Assembly (NCBI RefSeq): GCF_042677145.1
Contig: NZ_JBHTIT010000001.1
Coordinates: 682,001-746,000, forward strand
Direction of reading: 5' to 3'
DNA: 64,000 bases
From: Perlucidibaca wandonensis
GTDB lineage: Bacteria > Pseudomonadota > Gammaproteobacteria > Pseudomonadales > Moraxellaceae
In this document: positions 25,641 to 34,197 of the stretch, piece by piece
Layout: each line of letters opens with the position of its first letter
Position numbering within the stretch: the first letter of the stretch is position 1
Notes under the pieces: model-generated
What the model was told of the DNA's origin: nothing
What the model saw: only the letters and a program-made list of their open reading frames with translations
Databases searched by the model: none
Program-made: the position numbers and the translations under genes

Positions 25641-28600
25641 ATGTTCATTTCATTTCGAAAGGCAACGTTTGTTGTTCTTGCTGCGTCTACAGCACTTTTA
25701 GCTGCCTGTAGCGACTCAACTAAAACGTCTACGACAACTCCTCCTACTCCACGCATAGATGCTGCCTGTATTGAGGCTGGCCCCAATGCTCGCGAGCAAG
25801 TCTTAACGCGACTATCTCTTGCCCGAGCCGGCGACACAGTGGCGTTTTGCGAAGGCTATTTTGAGATGTCCACGGGTTTGCTAGTCAATAGCAAAAACGG
25901 CATTACCCTGAAAGGTGCGGGTAAAGATAAAACTATTCTTAATTTTCTTAATAGCGACAGTGGTGAGGGCATTAATGCCAGCTACGCCGACGGCTTGATT
26001 TTGCAAGGCTTTACCGTGGAAGACACACCGGGCAACGGTGTTCGTGTGTTCCGCTCTGAGTCAGTGACGATTCGTGACGTTCGTGTGCGCTGGCACGATG
26101 CCGCTGGCCGAGATGAAACTAGCGATAAATACACGCCTCGCTCCGATGTCGGCGCTTATGGCTTGTATCCTGTTGAGACTCAACATGTCCTGATGGAGGA
26201 TTGTGAGTCTCATGGCGCTTCCGATGCGGGCATTTATGTAGGCCAGTCTAACGACGTCATCGTGCGAAATTGCTTAGCGACATACAACGTCGCTGGTTTC
26301 GAGTTTGAAAATACCTACCGAGCATTATTTGAAGATAATGTGGCGACAAAAAATACCGGTGGGTTCTTAATTTTTGACTTGCCTGACTTGCGCCAGTACG
26401 GCGAAAAAAACGTTGTGCGTCGCAACAAATCCTATAACAACAACACGGATAACTTTGCACCAACTGGCAATATTGTAGGTCTTGTGCCACGCGGTACCGG
26501 TATGTTGGTTCTCGCATCAGATCAGCTAGAAATTTACGACAACGATATTACGGGCAACGACAGCTTCGGTATTGCAGTCGTTAACTATGGCTTAGTCGAT
26601 CGCAACTATCCTGATCTGCGCTATGATTTTTATCCAGAAGGTATTGAGATTCATAACAACCGTTTCTCCGGTAATGGTCAGAGTCCGCAGCTGCCAATAG
26701 CCGATCGTGGTGTCGCCTCCGCCTTGCCTTTATTGATGCGCGTGAAGAACTTTGGCCGCGGCGCTGATATCGTGTGGGATGGCGGAGAAGATGTGCCTAA
26801 CGATTGCACAGACTATCCTGTCGACGAAGATGGCATTGCGCTCAATAAGCCAAACAATGCCGAAACACGTTATGAGCCGCGAGTGGATGAGCGTGGCCGT
26901 CCTAACTACTATCGCTCCGATAAAGAGCCGACATGCAAATACAACGCATGGAAATTCGATGCCAAGAAAAAGCTGAAAAAGCCTGAGAATGGTTTGTGCT
27001 TGAGCAATAACACGCACCAGTCAAACCCATTGGTGACACCGTTCTTGAATGCTGGTTTGAGCCGCTCAGATATTGGCCCAGAGCTAATTCAGCAAATCAT
27101 TGTGCCCGGAAGCAGTGATACCGCACCTTATGCTTGCGACTTACCAGACCGCCCAATTCCCGTGCTGAACCTGCCTTATAAAATAGTCGCAGAAGAAGCG
27201 GCACCACCTGATGCTGCTATCGCTGCTGCATGCTCCGCGGTTAAGCCAGGCCAAGTTAACTGGAATGCACTAGCAAAGTTTGACTGCCCTGAGCTGAGCC
27301 AGTATGGCCTGTTCAAAGTAGCCAATGATCCATTGAGCGGTGGCCAAGGTGCGTTCGTGATGCCTTACGAGCTCAATAGCACGCTGTTTTCTGACTATGC
27401 CAGCAAGTATCGCGTGATTTTCTTGCCGCCAAATGCTCAAGGTGGTGTGCAGCCAGCTAAGTATCAAGACAAAAAATCGACCAATAGCATCAATGAGTCA
27501 CTGGACTTCCCCGTTGGCACCGTGATCTCGAAAACGTTCACTTTCCGCACGGAAGATGGTGCTGGCAAGCTGCTACGCGAACACATTGTCGAGACGCGAT
27601 TGATCATCAAGCGTGACACTCCAGTTGGCGAGCGTTGGATTGGTCTGCCCTATGTGTGGCAGCAAGGCAGCGACGGCAAGCCAACGAAGGCTGTTCTAGC
27701 TTTAGCTGGCGATAATGTTGCTGTGCAGTGGGATTATCTAGATCCGAATCCTAATGTGAAGAAAAATAACGAACGCGCCCGCTATAAAGGTGCTTCTGCT
27801 GCCTATGCGGTACCAGCAGCATTGAATTGCATCACCTGTCATGGTGGCGATGACCGCCTAGGTGCTGCACCTATTGGGCCAAAAGCACGCAATATGGATC
27901 GCGGCATGAACAAAGACCAAACTGGGGAAAACCAGCTAGCATTTATGGCGCGTAAAGGCTGGCTCACCGGTTTTAATGCAGAGCCATCTAAGCGCGACGC
28001 TCCGATGGCAACAATGGAGATTCCAGGCAGTGGCCCTAGTAAGGCGCTACCAAATTCACCCCGCGATGTTCATGAGCGCGTGCGGGCTTATCTAGAAGTG
28101 AACTGTGCCTACTGCCATAACAGCAGTGGCGGCGCCTCTAACTCAGGCCTGTTCTTAGATAGCTTCCGCCCAGTAGACGTGCGCTACGGCGTGTGTAAAA
28201 AGCCTGTGGCAGCTGGTCGTGGTTCAGGTAATCGTGGGCACGATATTGTGCTTGGCAATGCCGCTGCTTCGATCATGAGCTTCCGTGTGGGCTCAGCTGA
28301 GGCTGGCGTTCGTATGCCGCCGATTGCGCGTAGTGTTGTCCATGGTGAGGCTTCAGCCTTGATCAACGAGTGGATTAATACTGAGTTGCCGGCTATTAAT
28401 GCCAAAAATAATGATGAAGTGAAAAACGAAAACAGCTGTAATGACAGTGAGTTACCGCTACTGCTGACTGAGTTGCTGCCAGCAGAGTTGAGTAGCGTAA
28501 TTGCGCAAATCCAAGAAGCCTCCGGCGGCCTCGTTAATATCAGTGCAGTTACTGATTTGCTCGAGTCCATCACTAAAGGTGTAACGGGTGCGTTATCGCC

Positions 28601-28652
28601 GACTCAGAAGAGTGAGCGCGCGATGAAAGGAACGCCAGCGGCTAACCGCTAG
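25641..28652 (+). CDS. Lipoprotein: parallel beta-helix domain fused to SO2930-type diheme cytochrome c domain
   Basis: 1003 residues. A lipoprotein signal ends LLAAC with Cys23. Residues about 40-350 are beta-helix repeats: short NGITLKGAG, ADGLILQGF, SESVTIRDV, NDVIVRNCL type turns, each with the rung-like V/I pattern of PbH1/CASH repeats. A linker lies about 500-535. The C-terminal half has two haem-binding motifs, CITCH (730-734) and CAYCH (822-826), and a late GVRMPP that may give an axial Met. From memory, these two halves match two families usually encoded as adjacent genes, and fusions of the pair have been noted; the function is unknown. I infer an envelope-anchored redox protein with a sugar- or polymer-binding helix. 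It is monocistronic, with a strong terminator after it. Confidence 0.85.
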   Translation: MFISFRKATFVVLAASTALLAACSDSTKTSTTTPPTPRIDAACIEAGPNAREQVLTRLSLARAGDTVAFCEGYFEMSTGLLVNSKNGITLKGAGKDKTILNFLNSDSGEGINASYADGLILQGFTVEDTPGNGVRVFRSESVTIRDVRVRWHDAAGRDETSDKYTPRSDVGAYGLYPVETQHVLMEDCESHGASDAGIYVGQSNDVIVRNCLATYNVAGFEFENTYRALFEDNVATKNTGGFLIFDLPDLRQYGEKNVVRRNKSYNNNTDNFAPTGNIVGLVPRGTGMLVLASDQLEIYDNDITGNDSFGIAVVNYGLVDRNYPDLRYDFYPEGIEIHNNRFSGNGQSPQLPIADRGVASALPLLMRVKNFGRGADIVWDGGEDVPNDCTDYPVDEDGIALNKPNNAETRYEPRVDERGRPNYYRSDKEPTCKYNAWKFDAKKKLKKPENGLCLSNNTHQSNPLVTPFLNAGLSRSDIGPELIQQIIVPGSSDTAPYACDLPDRPIPVLNLPYKIVAEEAAPPDAAIAAACSAVKPGQVNWNALAKFDCPELSQYGLFKVANDPLSGGQGAFVMPYELNSTLFSDYASKYRVIFLPPNAQGGVQPAKYQDKKSTNSINESLDFPVGTVISKTFTFRTEDGAGKLLREHIVETRLIIKRDTPVGERWIGLPYVWQQGSDGKPTKAVLALAGDNVAVQWDYLDPNPNVKKNNERARYKGASAAYAVPAALNCITCHGGDDRLGAAPIGPKARNMDRGMNKDQTGENQLAFMARKGWLTGFNAEPSKRDAPMATMEIPGSGPSKALPNSPRDVHERVRAYLEVNCAYCHNSSGGASNSGLFLDSFRPVDVRYGVCKKPVAAGRGSGNRGHDIVLGNAAASIMSFRVGSAEAGVRMPPIARSVVHGEASALINEWINTELPAINAKNNDEVKNENSCNDSELPLLLTELLPAELSSVIAQIQEASGGLVNISAVTDLLESITKGVTGALSPTQKSERAMKGTPAANR

Positions 28653-28673
28653 TTTCTTGCTGCACTGCTGTAG

Positions 28674-28718
28674 AAAAACGCCGTCTCCTGAAAGCCAAGC
28701 AGGAGGCGGCGTTTTTTC
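28674..28718 (+). terminator. Rho-independent terminator of the beta-helix/cytochrome gene
   Basis: AAAAACGCCGTCTCCTG pairs with CAGGAGGCGGCGTTTTT, with one G-U, across a 9-nt loop, followed by a T-run. It lies 21 bp after the stop codon and before gltX. Confidence 0.9.
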
Positions 28719-28758
28719 TTATACTGCCGCCCTCGATTATGTTCATTGAAGCTATTTT

Positions 28759-30309
28759 ATGACTGCCGCTCAAAAGCCTATTCGCACCCGTGTAGCCCCA
28801 TCGCCCACTGGCGATCCGCACGTTGGTACCGCCTACATTGCTCTTTTTAACTTATGTTTTGCGCGCCAGCACGGCGGCCAATTCATTTTGCGCATTGAAG
28901 ATACTGATCAGCAGCGCTCCACGCCTGAGTCTGAGCAACAAATTTTAAGCTCGCTAAAATGGCTAGGCCTGAACTGGGATGAGGGCCCTGACATTGGCGG
29001 CCCGCACGCGCCATACCGCCAAAGTGAGCGTAGCGACATCTATAAGGCGCACACGCAGCAGCTCATCGATAACGGCCATGCTTTCCATTGCTTCTGCAGC
29101 AATGAGCGCCTAGATGCTCTACGCGCTGAGCAAACCGCCGCAAAGGCCAGTATTGGCTACGATGGCCATTGCCTGAGCTTGAGTAAAGCTAATGTCGCGG
29201 AGCGCCTAGCCGCTGGCGAGTCATCGGTGGTGCGTTTGAATGTGCCAAGACCAGCCGCTGATGCTCCCGCTAGCGAGCGCCTATGCACGTTCACCGACAT
29301 GCTGCGTGGCGACATTGAAATCGCTTGGGAGCAGGTCGATATGCAGGTACTGATGAAAGCCGACGGCCTGCCAACCTACCATTTAGCTAACGTCGTCGAT
29401 GACCATTTGATGGAGATCACCCACGTGCTGCGCGGTGAGGAATGGATTAGCTCAGCGCCAAAACATCAGCTGCTGTATCGCTATTTTGGCTGGGATATGC
29501 CGACACTATGCCATATGCCATTACTGCGAAATCCGGACAAATCCAAGCTGTCGAAGCGCAAAAACCCGACGTCAATTACCTATTATGAGCGCATGGGTTA
29601 CTTGCCACAGACTGTGGTGAATTACCTTGGTCGCATGGGTTGGTCCATGCCCGATGAGCGTGAGCAATTTAGTCTAGCTGAGATGATTGTGCACTTCGAC
29701 GTCACGCGCGTGTCGCTGGGCGGGCCGATTTTCGATGTGGAAAAACTCGCTTGGCTCAATGGCCAGTGGATCAAGGCCTTGCCTGTGACTGATTTTGTTG
29801 CAGCATTTCAGCAATGGATCACGCCAGAATATCTCGCGCGCGTGGCCAGCCAGATTCAAACACGAGTGCAAACTTTGTCTGAAGCTGTGGATTGGGCAGG
29901 CTTCTTTTTTGCGGGTTCGGTGGGTTTGACTGCTGAGAAATTGCAGCAGAAAAAACTCACACCAGAGCAGGTAAAGCAGTTATTGCAGCTGAGTTTGTGG
30001 GAGCTGGAAGTGTTGCCGCAATGGGATCACGAGCACATCAACGCGCTCATGCAGCGCTTGAGCGAAGCGTTGGGCTGGAAGATGCGCGATGTCATGGCAC
30101 CGTTTTTCGTCACCATCGCCGGCACGCCATCGGCACCGCCGATTATGGAGGCTATGGCGATTATCGGCCCCGATATGACGCGGGCGCGCTTGCGCGAGGC
30201 CATTGCCGTGTTGGGTGGCGTGTCGAAGAAAGAAACTAAGGTACTCGAGGCTCAACTTGCGGCATTTCGCCGTGGTGAGTCGCTGATTGAAGCGCCTGCT
30301 GAAGGTTAA
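28759..30309 (+). CDS. gltX: Glutamate--tRNA ligase
   Basis: Charges tRNA-Glu. 516 residues, class I synthetase with the HIGH-equivalent HVGT (residues 21-24) and the KMSKS-equivalent KLSKR (263-267). The sequence APSPTGDPHVGTAYIALFN and the length match the Pseudomonas enzyme closely. A tRNA-Glu gene lies about 3.6 kb downstream. No strong ribosome binding site is seen; the short leader follows directly after the preceding terminator. Confidence 0.98.
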   Translation: MTAAQKPIRTRVAPSPTGDPHVGTAYIALFNLCFARQHGGQFILRIEDTDQQRSTPESEQQILSSLKWLGLNWDEGPDIGGPHAPYRQSERSDIYKAHTQQLIDNGHAFHCFCSNERLDALRAEQTAAKASIGYDGHCLSLSKANVAERLAAGESSVVRLNVPRPAADAPASERLCTFTDMLRGDIEIAWEQVDMQVLMKADGLPTYHLANVVDDHLMEITHVLRGEEWISSAPKHQLLYRYFGWDMPTLCHMPLLRNPDKSKLSKRKNPTSITYYERMGYLPQTVVNYLGRMGWSMPDEREQFSLAEMIVHFDVTRVSLGGPIFDVEKLAWLNGQWIKALPVTDFVAAFQQWITPEYLARVASQIQTRVQTLSEAVDWAGFFFAGSVGLTAEKLQQKKLTPEQVKQLLQLSLWELEVLPQWDHEHINALMQRLSEALGWKMRDVMAPFFVTIAGTPSAPPIMEAMAIIGPDMTRARLREAIAVLGGVSKKETKVLEAQLAAFRRGESLIEAPAEG

Positions 30310-30336
30310 AACGCAGCCGAAGCAGGACGTTAAGCG

Positions 30337-30879
30337 CTAGTCGAGCTGCTCGCGCCTGAGCAGCTCGACCTTATGCGCCACGCCCCATTTGTAGCCGCCC
30401 ATGCCGCCATCGCTAGCAATCACGCGGTGGCAGGGCACGATTAGCGCTAAGGGATTGGCGCCGCAAGCGCTAGCCGCCGCGCGAATAGCGCGTGGTCGGC
30501 CAACGGCATCGGCCAAGGCTTTATAGCTGATGGTTTGTCCGCGCGGGATGCGACAGAGCGCCTGCCATACCGCTTGTTGAAACTCAGTGCCGGGCAGCGC
30601 CATGGGCAGAGTAATATTAGCTGCCTGACCATGGCTCATCGCCTCGATGGCTTCGGCAGTGGCGGCATGTTCGCGCTGTTGCTCTGCATTCATGGGTGCG
30701 CATTGCGCTTTTGGATGCTCAGAGATCAAGCCTGCAACCAGCTCCTCATCATCCTCGCCAATAATCACCGATGCTAAGCCGTTGTCGCCGACGGCTATTA
30801 ACAGCCGGCCCGCTGCACCATCGAAGCAATGATAGAGCAGGGTGGTGTCAGTTTTAGATTGCGGCGACTTCTGGCTCAT
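30337..30879 (-). CDS. ogt: Methylated-DNA--[protein]-cysteine S-methyltransferase
   Basis: Suicide DNA-repair protein that moves a methyl group from O6-methylguanine to its own Cys. The active-site PCHRV is near residue 145, followed by GGYKWG. I start it at ATG 30879 (MSQKSPQSK, 180 residues); a longer frame up to 30996 would lie inside leuA. It overlaps the leuA 3' end by 26 bp, so it is probably co-transcribed with leuA. A perfect 12-bp stem covers its last codons (30340-30369). Confidence 0.93.
   Translation of the reverse strand: MSQKSPQSKTDTTLLYHCFDGAAGRLLIAVGDNGLASVIIGEDDEELVAGLISEHPKAQCAPMNAEQQREHAATAEAIEAMSHGQAANITLPMALPGTEFQQAVWQALCRIPRGQTISYKALADAVGRPRAIRAAASACGANPLALIVPCHRVIASDGGMGGYKWGVAHKVELLRREQLD
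30340..30369. terminator. Possible bidirectional hairpin at the gltX/ogt convergence
   Basis: A perfect 12-bp stem (30340-30351 with 30358-30369) with a 6-nt loop lies over the final ogt codons, 30 bp after the gltX stop. It has no T-tract on either strand, so it is only a terminator candidate. Confidence 0.4.
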
Positions 30880-32548
30880 GGATTTGTTCTCGTTCGAGTT
30901 CTGCAATGAGTCTTCCCCAAGCCGATACCACGGCTTGAATGCTCGCCAGGGTCGTGTCATTGGCCATGGCGCTGGCAATAATTGTGCACTCACCATGACG
31001 AATTTGCACGCAGGCCAAAGCCTCGGCAGCGGTGTTATTGCTCAAGCTAAACTCATCGTAATGCTCAACACTGGCCTCGATGTCGTAGTGATTACTCAAG
31101 CCGTTAACGACAGCTGAGATTAAGCCATCGCCAACACCGACAATATGTTGCGAACCTAAGTCGGCCTCGATGCGTACTTGGCCATCGCGGCGTTGCGCTT
31201 GATAATCGCTGACCTGCCAACCGGTGGGCACATCCAAACAATGTGCATCAAACAAGCTAGAAATGGTGTTGGCATCAACTTCGCCACCACTGGCCTCGGC
31301 CGCTGCTTGCACGCGCTTGGAGAAAGCAATTTGCATCCAGCGCGGCAAAGTAATGCCAACGTGTTGCTCTAGCACATGCAAAACACCGCCTTTACCCGAC
31401 TGCGAGTTGATGCGTACAACCTCTTCGTAGCGACGGCCCAAGTCGCGTGGGTCAATCGGCAAGTAGGCCACATCCCAAGGTGACTCAGCGCTTGGCGGCA
31501 CTGTTTGCCGATTTAAGCATTTGCGAATGGCATCTTGGTGGCTGCCTGAAAACGCCGTGAACACTAACTCGCCAGCATAGGCGTGGCGCGGGTGCGTGGT
31601 GATTTCGGTGACAGCTTCCACGGTGTCGATGATGTCGCGCATATCCGACAAGTCGAGCTCGGGATCTATACCTTGGCTGTACAGATTCATCGCCATGGTG
31701 ACCAAGTCCATATTGCCGGTGCGCTCACCATTGCCCAATAAAGTGCCTTCGACGCGATCAGCGCCGGCCATGACGCCAAGCTCTGCCGCCGCGACACCGC
31801 AGCCACGATCATTGTGCGTGTGCAAGGACACACAAACGTGCTCGCGCTGCGCCATGTGCTCGATCATCCACTCGATGCAGTCGGCATAAACATTAGGCGT
31901 GCTGACTTCCACCGTGGCTGGCAAGTTAATGATCACTGGCTGGCCTTTGGTGGGCTGCCAGATTTCAATCACGGCATTGACGATTTCCGCCGCCACTGAC
32001 AGCTCGGTGCCGGTGAAGCTTTCTGGCGAATACTGAAATGTCCATTCGGTCTCAGGATGCAGTGCGGCGTGTTCGGCGACACAGCGCGCACCGGCGACAG
32101 CAATGGCTTTCACGCCAGCGACATCGGTCTGAAAAACTTGCTCGCGCTGGGTAATAGAGGTCGAGTTATAAACGTGCACGATGGCACGCTTGACGCCTTT
32201 TAATGACTCATAGGTGCGAGCAATTAATTCAGGCCTCGCCTGTGTTAACACTTGAATGGTGACGTTGTCGGGGATGCGATCTTGCTCAATCAATGCGCGG
32301 ACAAAGTCAAAATCGGGCTGCGAGGCGGCCGGAAAGCCAACTTCGATTTCACGGAAGCCGCAACGTACCAAGCACTCAAACAGACGGATTTTTTGCGGCA
32401 CGGTCATCGGTTTCACCAGCGCCTGATTGCCATCGCGCAAATCCACGGCACACCAGCGCGGTGCTTGGGTGATGACGTGGTTAGGCCATTGCCGCTGTGG
32501 TCTGGCGACGACGGGCGTGGGGCGGTATTTGCGATGATCAAAAGCCAT
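30854..32548 (-). CDS. leuA: 2-isopropylmalate synthase (LeuA type 2)
   Basis: Condenses acetyl-CoA and 2-oxoisovalerate, first step of leucine synthesis. 564 residues, the long type 2 form with a C-terminal allosteric (leucine-binding) domain about 440-560. The catalytic-domain motifs are DLRDGNQAL near residue 38 and the metal-binding HTHNDRG near residue 245. AGGA lies 8 nt before the ATG. It is unlinked to leuCDB (29 kb away) and diverges from an Lrp-type regulator. Confidence 0.97.
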   Translation of the reverse strand: MAFDHRKYRPTPVVARPQRQWPNHVITQAPRWCAVDLRDGNQALVKPMTVPQKIRLFECLVRCGFREIEVGFPAASQPDFDFVRALIEQDRIPDNVTIQVLTQARPELIARTYESLKGVKRAIVHVYNSTSITQREQVFQTDVAGVKAIAVAGARCVAEHAALHPETEWTFQYSPESFTGTELSVAAEIVNAVIEIWQPTKGQPVIINLPATVEVSTPNVYADCIEWMIEHMAQREHVCVSLHTHNDRGCGVAAAELGVMAGADRVEGTLLGNGERTGNMDLVTMAMNLYSQGIDPELDLSDMRDIIDTVEAVTEITTHPRHAYAGELVFTAFSGSHQDAIRKCLNRQTVPPSAESPWDVAYLPIDPRDLGRRYEEVVRINSQSGKGGVLHVLEQHVGITLPRWMQIAFSKRVQAAAEASGGEVDANTISSLFDAHCLDVPTGWQVSDYQAQRRDGQVRIEADLGSQHIVGVGDGLISAVVNGLSNHYDIEASVEHYDEFSLSNNTAAEALACVQIRHGECTIIASAMANDTTLASIQAVVSAWGRLIAELEREQIHEPEVAAI

Positions 32549-32647
32549 GATGGTGTCCTACGTAGTGCTTTAGGGAGTGAGCTAAGTGTAGGAGGGTGGG
32601 TGCGCAATTGCTGAGCTTAAATTGACTTGATTAAGGATTAATAGGTG

Positions 32648-32667
32648 ATACATTGCTATTAATGTAT
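32648..32667. promoter_or_regulatory. Candidate operator between leuA and the Lrp-type gene
   Basis: ATACATTGCTATTAATGTAT is a perfect inverted repeat with 7-bp arms and a 6-bp centre, located 23 bp before the ATG of the Lrp-type gene and about 100 bp before leuA. Lrp-family proteins bind AT-rich palindromes. Autoregulation and control of leuA are inferred. Confidence 0.5.
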
Positions 32668-32690
32668 TTAAAGTGGTTTTAAATTGCGCT

Positions 32691-33176
32691 ATGGCACATT
32701 ACGACAGCATTCTTGATAAGTTCGATAAGCATATTCTCGCGCTACTGCAGAAAGACGCCTCGTTAAGCAACCTAGAGCTGGCCGAGCGCGTTGGACTGTC
32801 GCCATCGCCGTGTTTGCGCCGTGTGCAAAAGCTCGAAGCCATGGGCGTGATTACGGGTCGACGTGCCTTGTTGTCGCCTAAAGCTTTAGGCTTGGGACTA
32901 ACGGTGATGATTCAAATCAGTGTTGATCGTCACACGCCAGAACGCTTTGAGCAGTTTGAGGCTGCTGTATCTAGCTATGATGAAGTGCAGCAGTGCTATC
33001 TGATTACTGGCCAAAGCGCAGATTATTTATTGAAAGTGGTGGTGCCGGATATGGATCGTTATCAGGATTTTTTGCTCAATAAGCTCACTCGTATAGAAGG
33101 TGTTAGTGGTGTGCATTCGAGCTTTGTCATGCGCCGCGTGGTCGACACCACAGCGCTGCCGCTGCACTACTTGTAG
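32691..33176 (+). CDS. Lrp/AsnC family transcriptional regulator
   Basis: 161 residues from ATG 32691, close to E. coli Lrp (164). The N-terminal helix-turn-helix is about residues 7-55 (LELAERVGLSPSPCLRRVQKL), and the C-terminal RAM ligand-binding domain is about 70-150. An in-frame GTG at 32673 would add six residues. It diverges from leuA with a palindrome in the gap, so an amino-acid-responsive regulator of leuA is a reasonable guess. The flavodoxin-like gene follows 49 bp later. Confidence 0.9.
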   Translation: MAHYDSILDKFDKHILALLQKDASLSNLELAERVGLSPSPCLRRVQKLEAMGVITGRRALLSPKALGLGLTVMIQISVDRHTPERFEQFEAAVSSYDEVQQCYLITGQSADYLLKVVVPDMDRYQDFLLNKLTRIEGVSGVHSSFVMRRVVDTTALPLHYL

Positions 33177-33225
33177 TTGATCGCTATAGTTGGTCGTTGA
33201 AACCGACTTAAACGAGGAGGGCACA

Positions 33226-33687
33226 ATGAAGCAGCTATTAATCGTTGCTCACGCACCATCAGAAAATATGCAGGCGCTTGTCTCTGCTTTAACTGAAGGT
33301 GCGCAAGACAGCGAGATCGATGACGTCACAGTTGTCGTTGCCGAGGCGCTGAAAACTACACCGAAGCAAGTGTTAGCCTGCGATGGCATTATTTTGTTTA
33401 CCTCAGAAAACCTCGCTTATATGAGCGGGGGAATGAAAGATTTTTTCGACCGCTGCTACTACCCCGTGCTTGAGCTTAAGCAGGGTTTGCCATGTGCACT
33501 GCTCATTCGTGCTGGTTCCGATGGCACCGGTACGCGACGTGCCATTGAGTCGATCGTCACAGGATTGCGCTGGCAATGGGTGCAAGAGCCGTTAATTTGC
33601 CGTGGCGCGTGGCAAACTGAGTTTGTCGGGCAAGCGCGCGAATTAGGCATGGGCATGGCGGCGGGGCTATCGGCAGGTATTTTTTAG
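33226..33687 (+). CDS. Flavodoxin-like NAD(P)H-dependent FMN oxidoreductase family protein
   Basis: 153 residues starting MKQLLIVAHAPSENMQ; GAGGAGG lies 5 nt before this ATG, which rules out a longer frame from 33190. The flavodoxin-like fold is indicated by the first strand plus phosphate loop, and by TSENLAYMSGGMKDFFDR near residue 70, which resembles the FMN-isoalloxazine loop of NADPH-dependent FMN reductases. Substrate and role are not known. It ends ahead of the tRNA promoter. Confidence 0.8.
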   Translation: MKQLLIVAHAPSENMQALVSALTEGAQDSEIDDVTVVVAEALKTTPKQVLACDGIILFTSENLAYMSGGMKDFFDRCYYPVLELKQGLPCALLIRAGSDGTGTRRAIESIVTGLRWQWVQEPLICRGAWQTEFVGQARELGMGMAAGLSAGIF

Positions 33688-33789
33688 CTTACTTAGCTCA
33701 CACCGATGAAATTTTGGCTGTGTTTTAAGCAAATACCGCAAGAACTGAGCAAAGCGTGTGCAGATGTGCGGAAAATTGCGATTAGTGTG

Positions 33790-33818
33790 TTGACAGCATC
33801 TAGCCTGCTCAATAAACT
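33790..33818 (+). promoter_or_regulatory. Sigma-70 promoter of the tRNA-Ala/tRNA-Glu operon
   Basis: A perfect TTGACA (33790-33795), 17-bp spacer and TAAACT (33813-33818), followed by a GC-rich discriminator (GCGCGCC) typical of stringently controlled stable RNA promoters. An inverted repeat of 9-bp arms (33826-33834 and 33850-33858) follows in the leader. Confidence 0.8.
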
Positions 33819-33863
33819 GCGCGCCTCGAACAGCAGCAAGCACCCAGTAGCTGTTCGAAGTGT

Positions 33864-33939
<76 letters not shown>

Positions 33940-33944
33940 AGTTT

Positions 33945-34019
33945 GGCCCCATCGTCTAGCGGTTAGGACATCGCCCTTTCACGGCGGTAACCGGGGTTCA
34001 ATTCCCCGTGGGGTCACCA
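33945..34019 (+). tRNA. tRNA-Glu (anticodon TTC), first copy
   Basis: A 75-nt tRNA with CCA. The anticodon loop is CTTTCAC. Acceptor GGCCCCA pairs with TGGGGTC and has a G-U at position 2-71 and discriminator A, unlike the second copy at 54764 (U-A and G). The D loop is one base shorter too. It lies directly behind tRNA-Ala, and a terminator follows. Confidence 0.95.
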
Positions 34020-34026
34020 CACAGCG

Positions 34027-34055
34027 AAAGCCCAGCTCTAAACAGCTGGGCTTTT
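34027..34055 (+). terminator. Terminator of the tRNA operon
   Basis: An 11-bp stem AAAGCCCAGCT/AGCTGGGCTTT with a 6-nt loop and a T4 tail, 8 nt after the CCA of tRNA-Glu. Confidence 0.9.
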
Positions 34056-34197
34056 CTGTTTCTGCAGCAAGCGTTTTCCGCAATACAGTTTCTGCGAAGC
34101 TTCTACATACTGCCTCTGAGTTTTCCTTGACTTTCCAGTCATGAAATTGTGTCATTCGCCAACCGTTTCTGTCGACGGATGTCATAAAGGATCTCTC

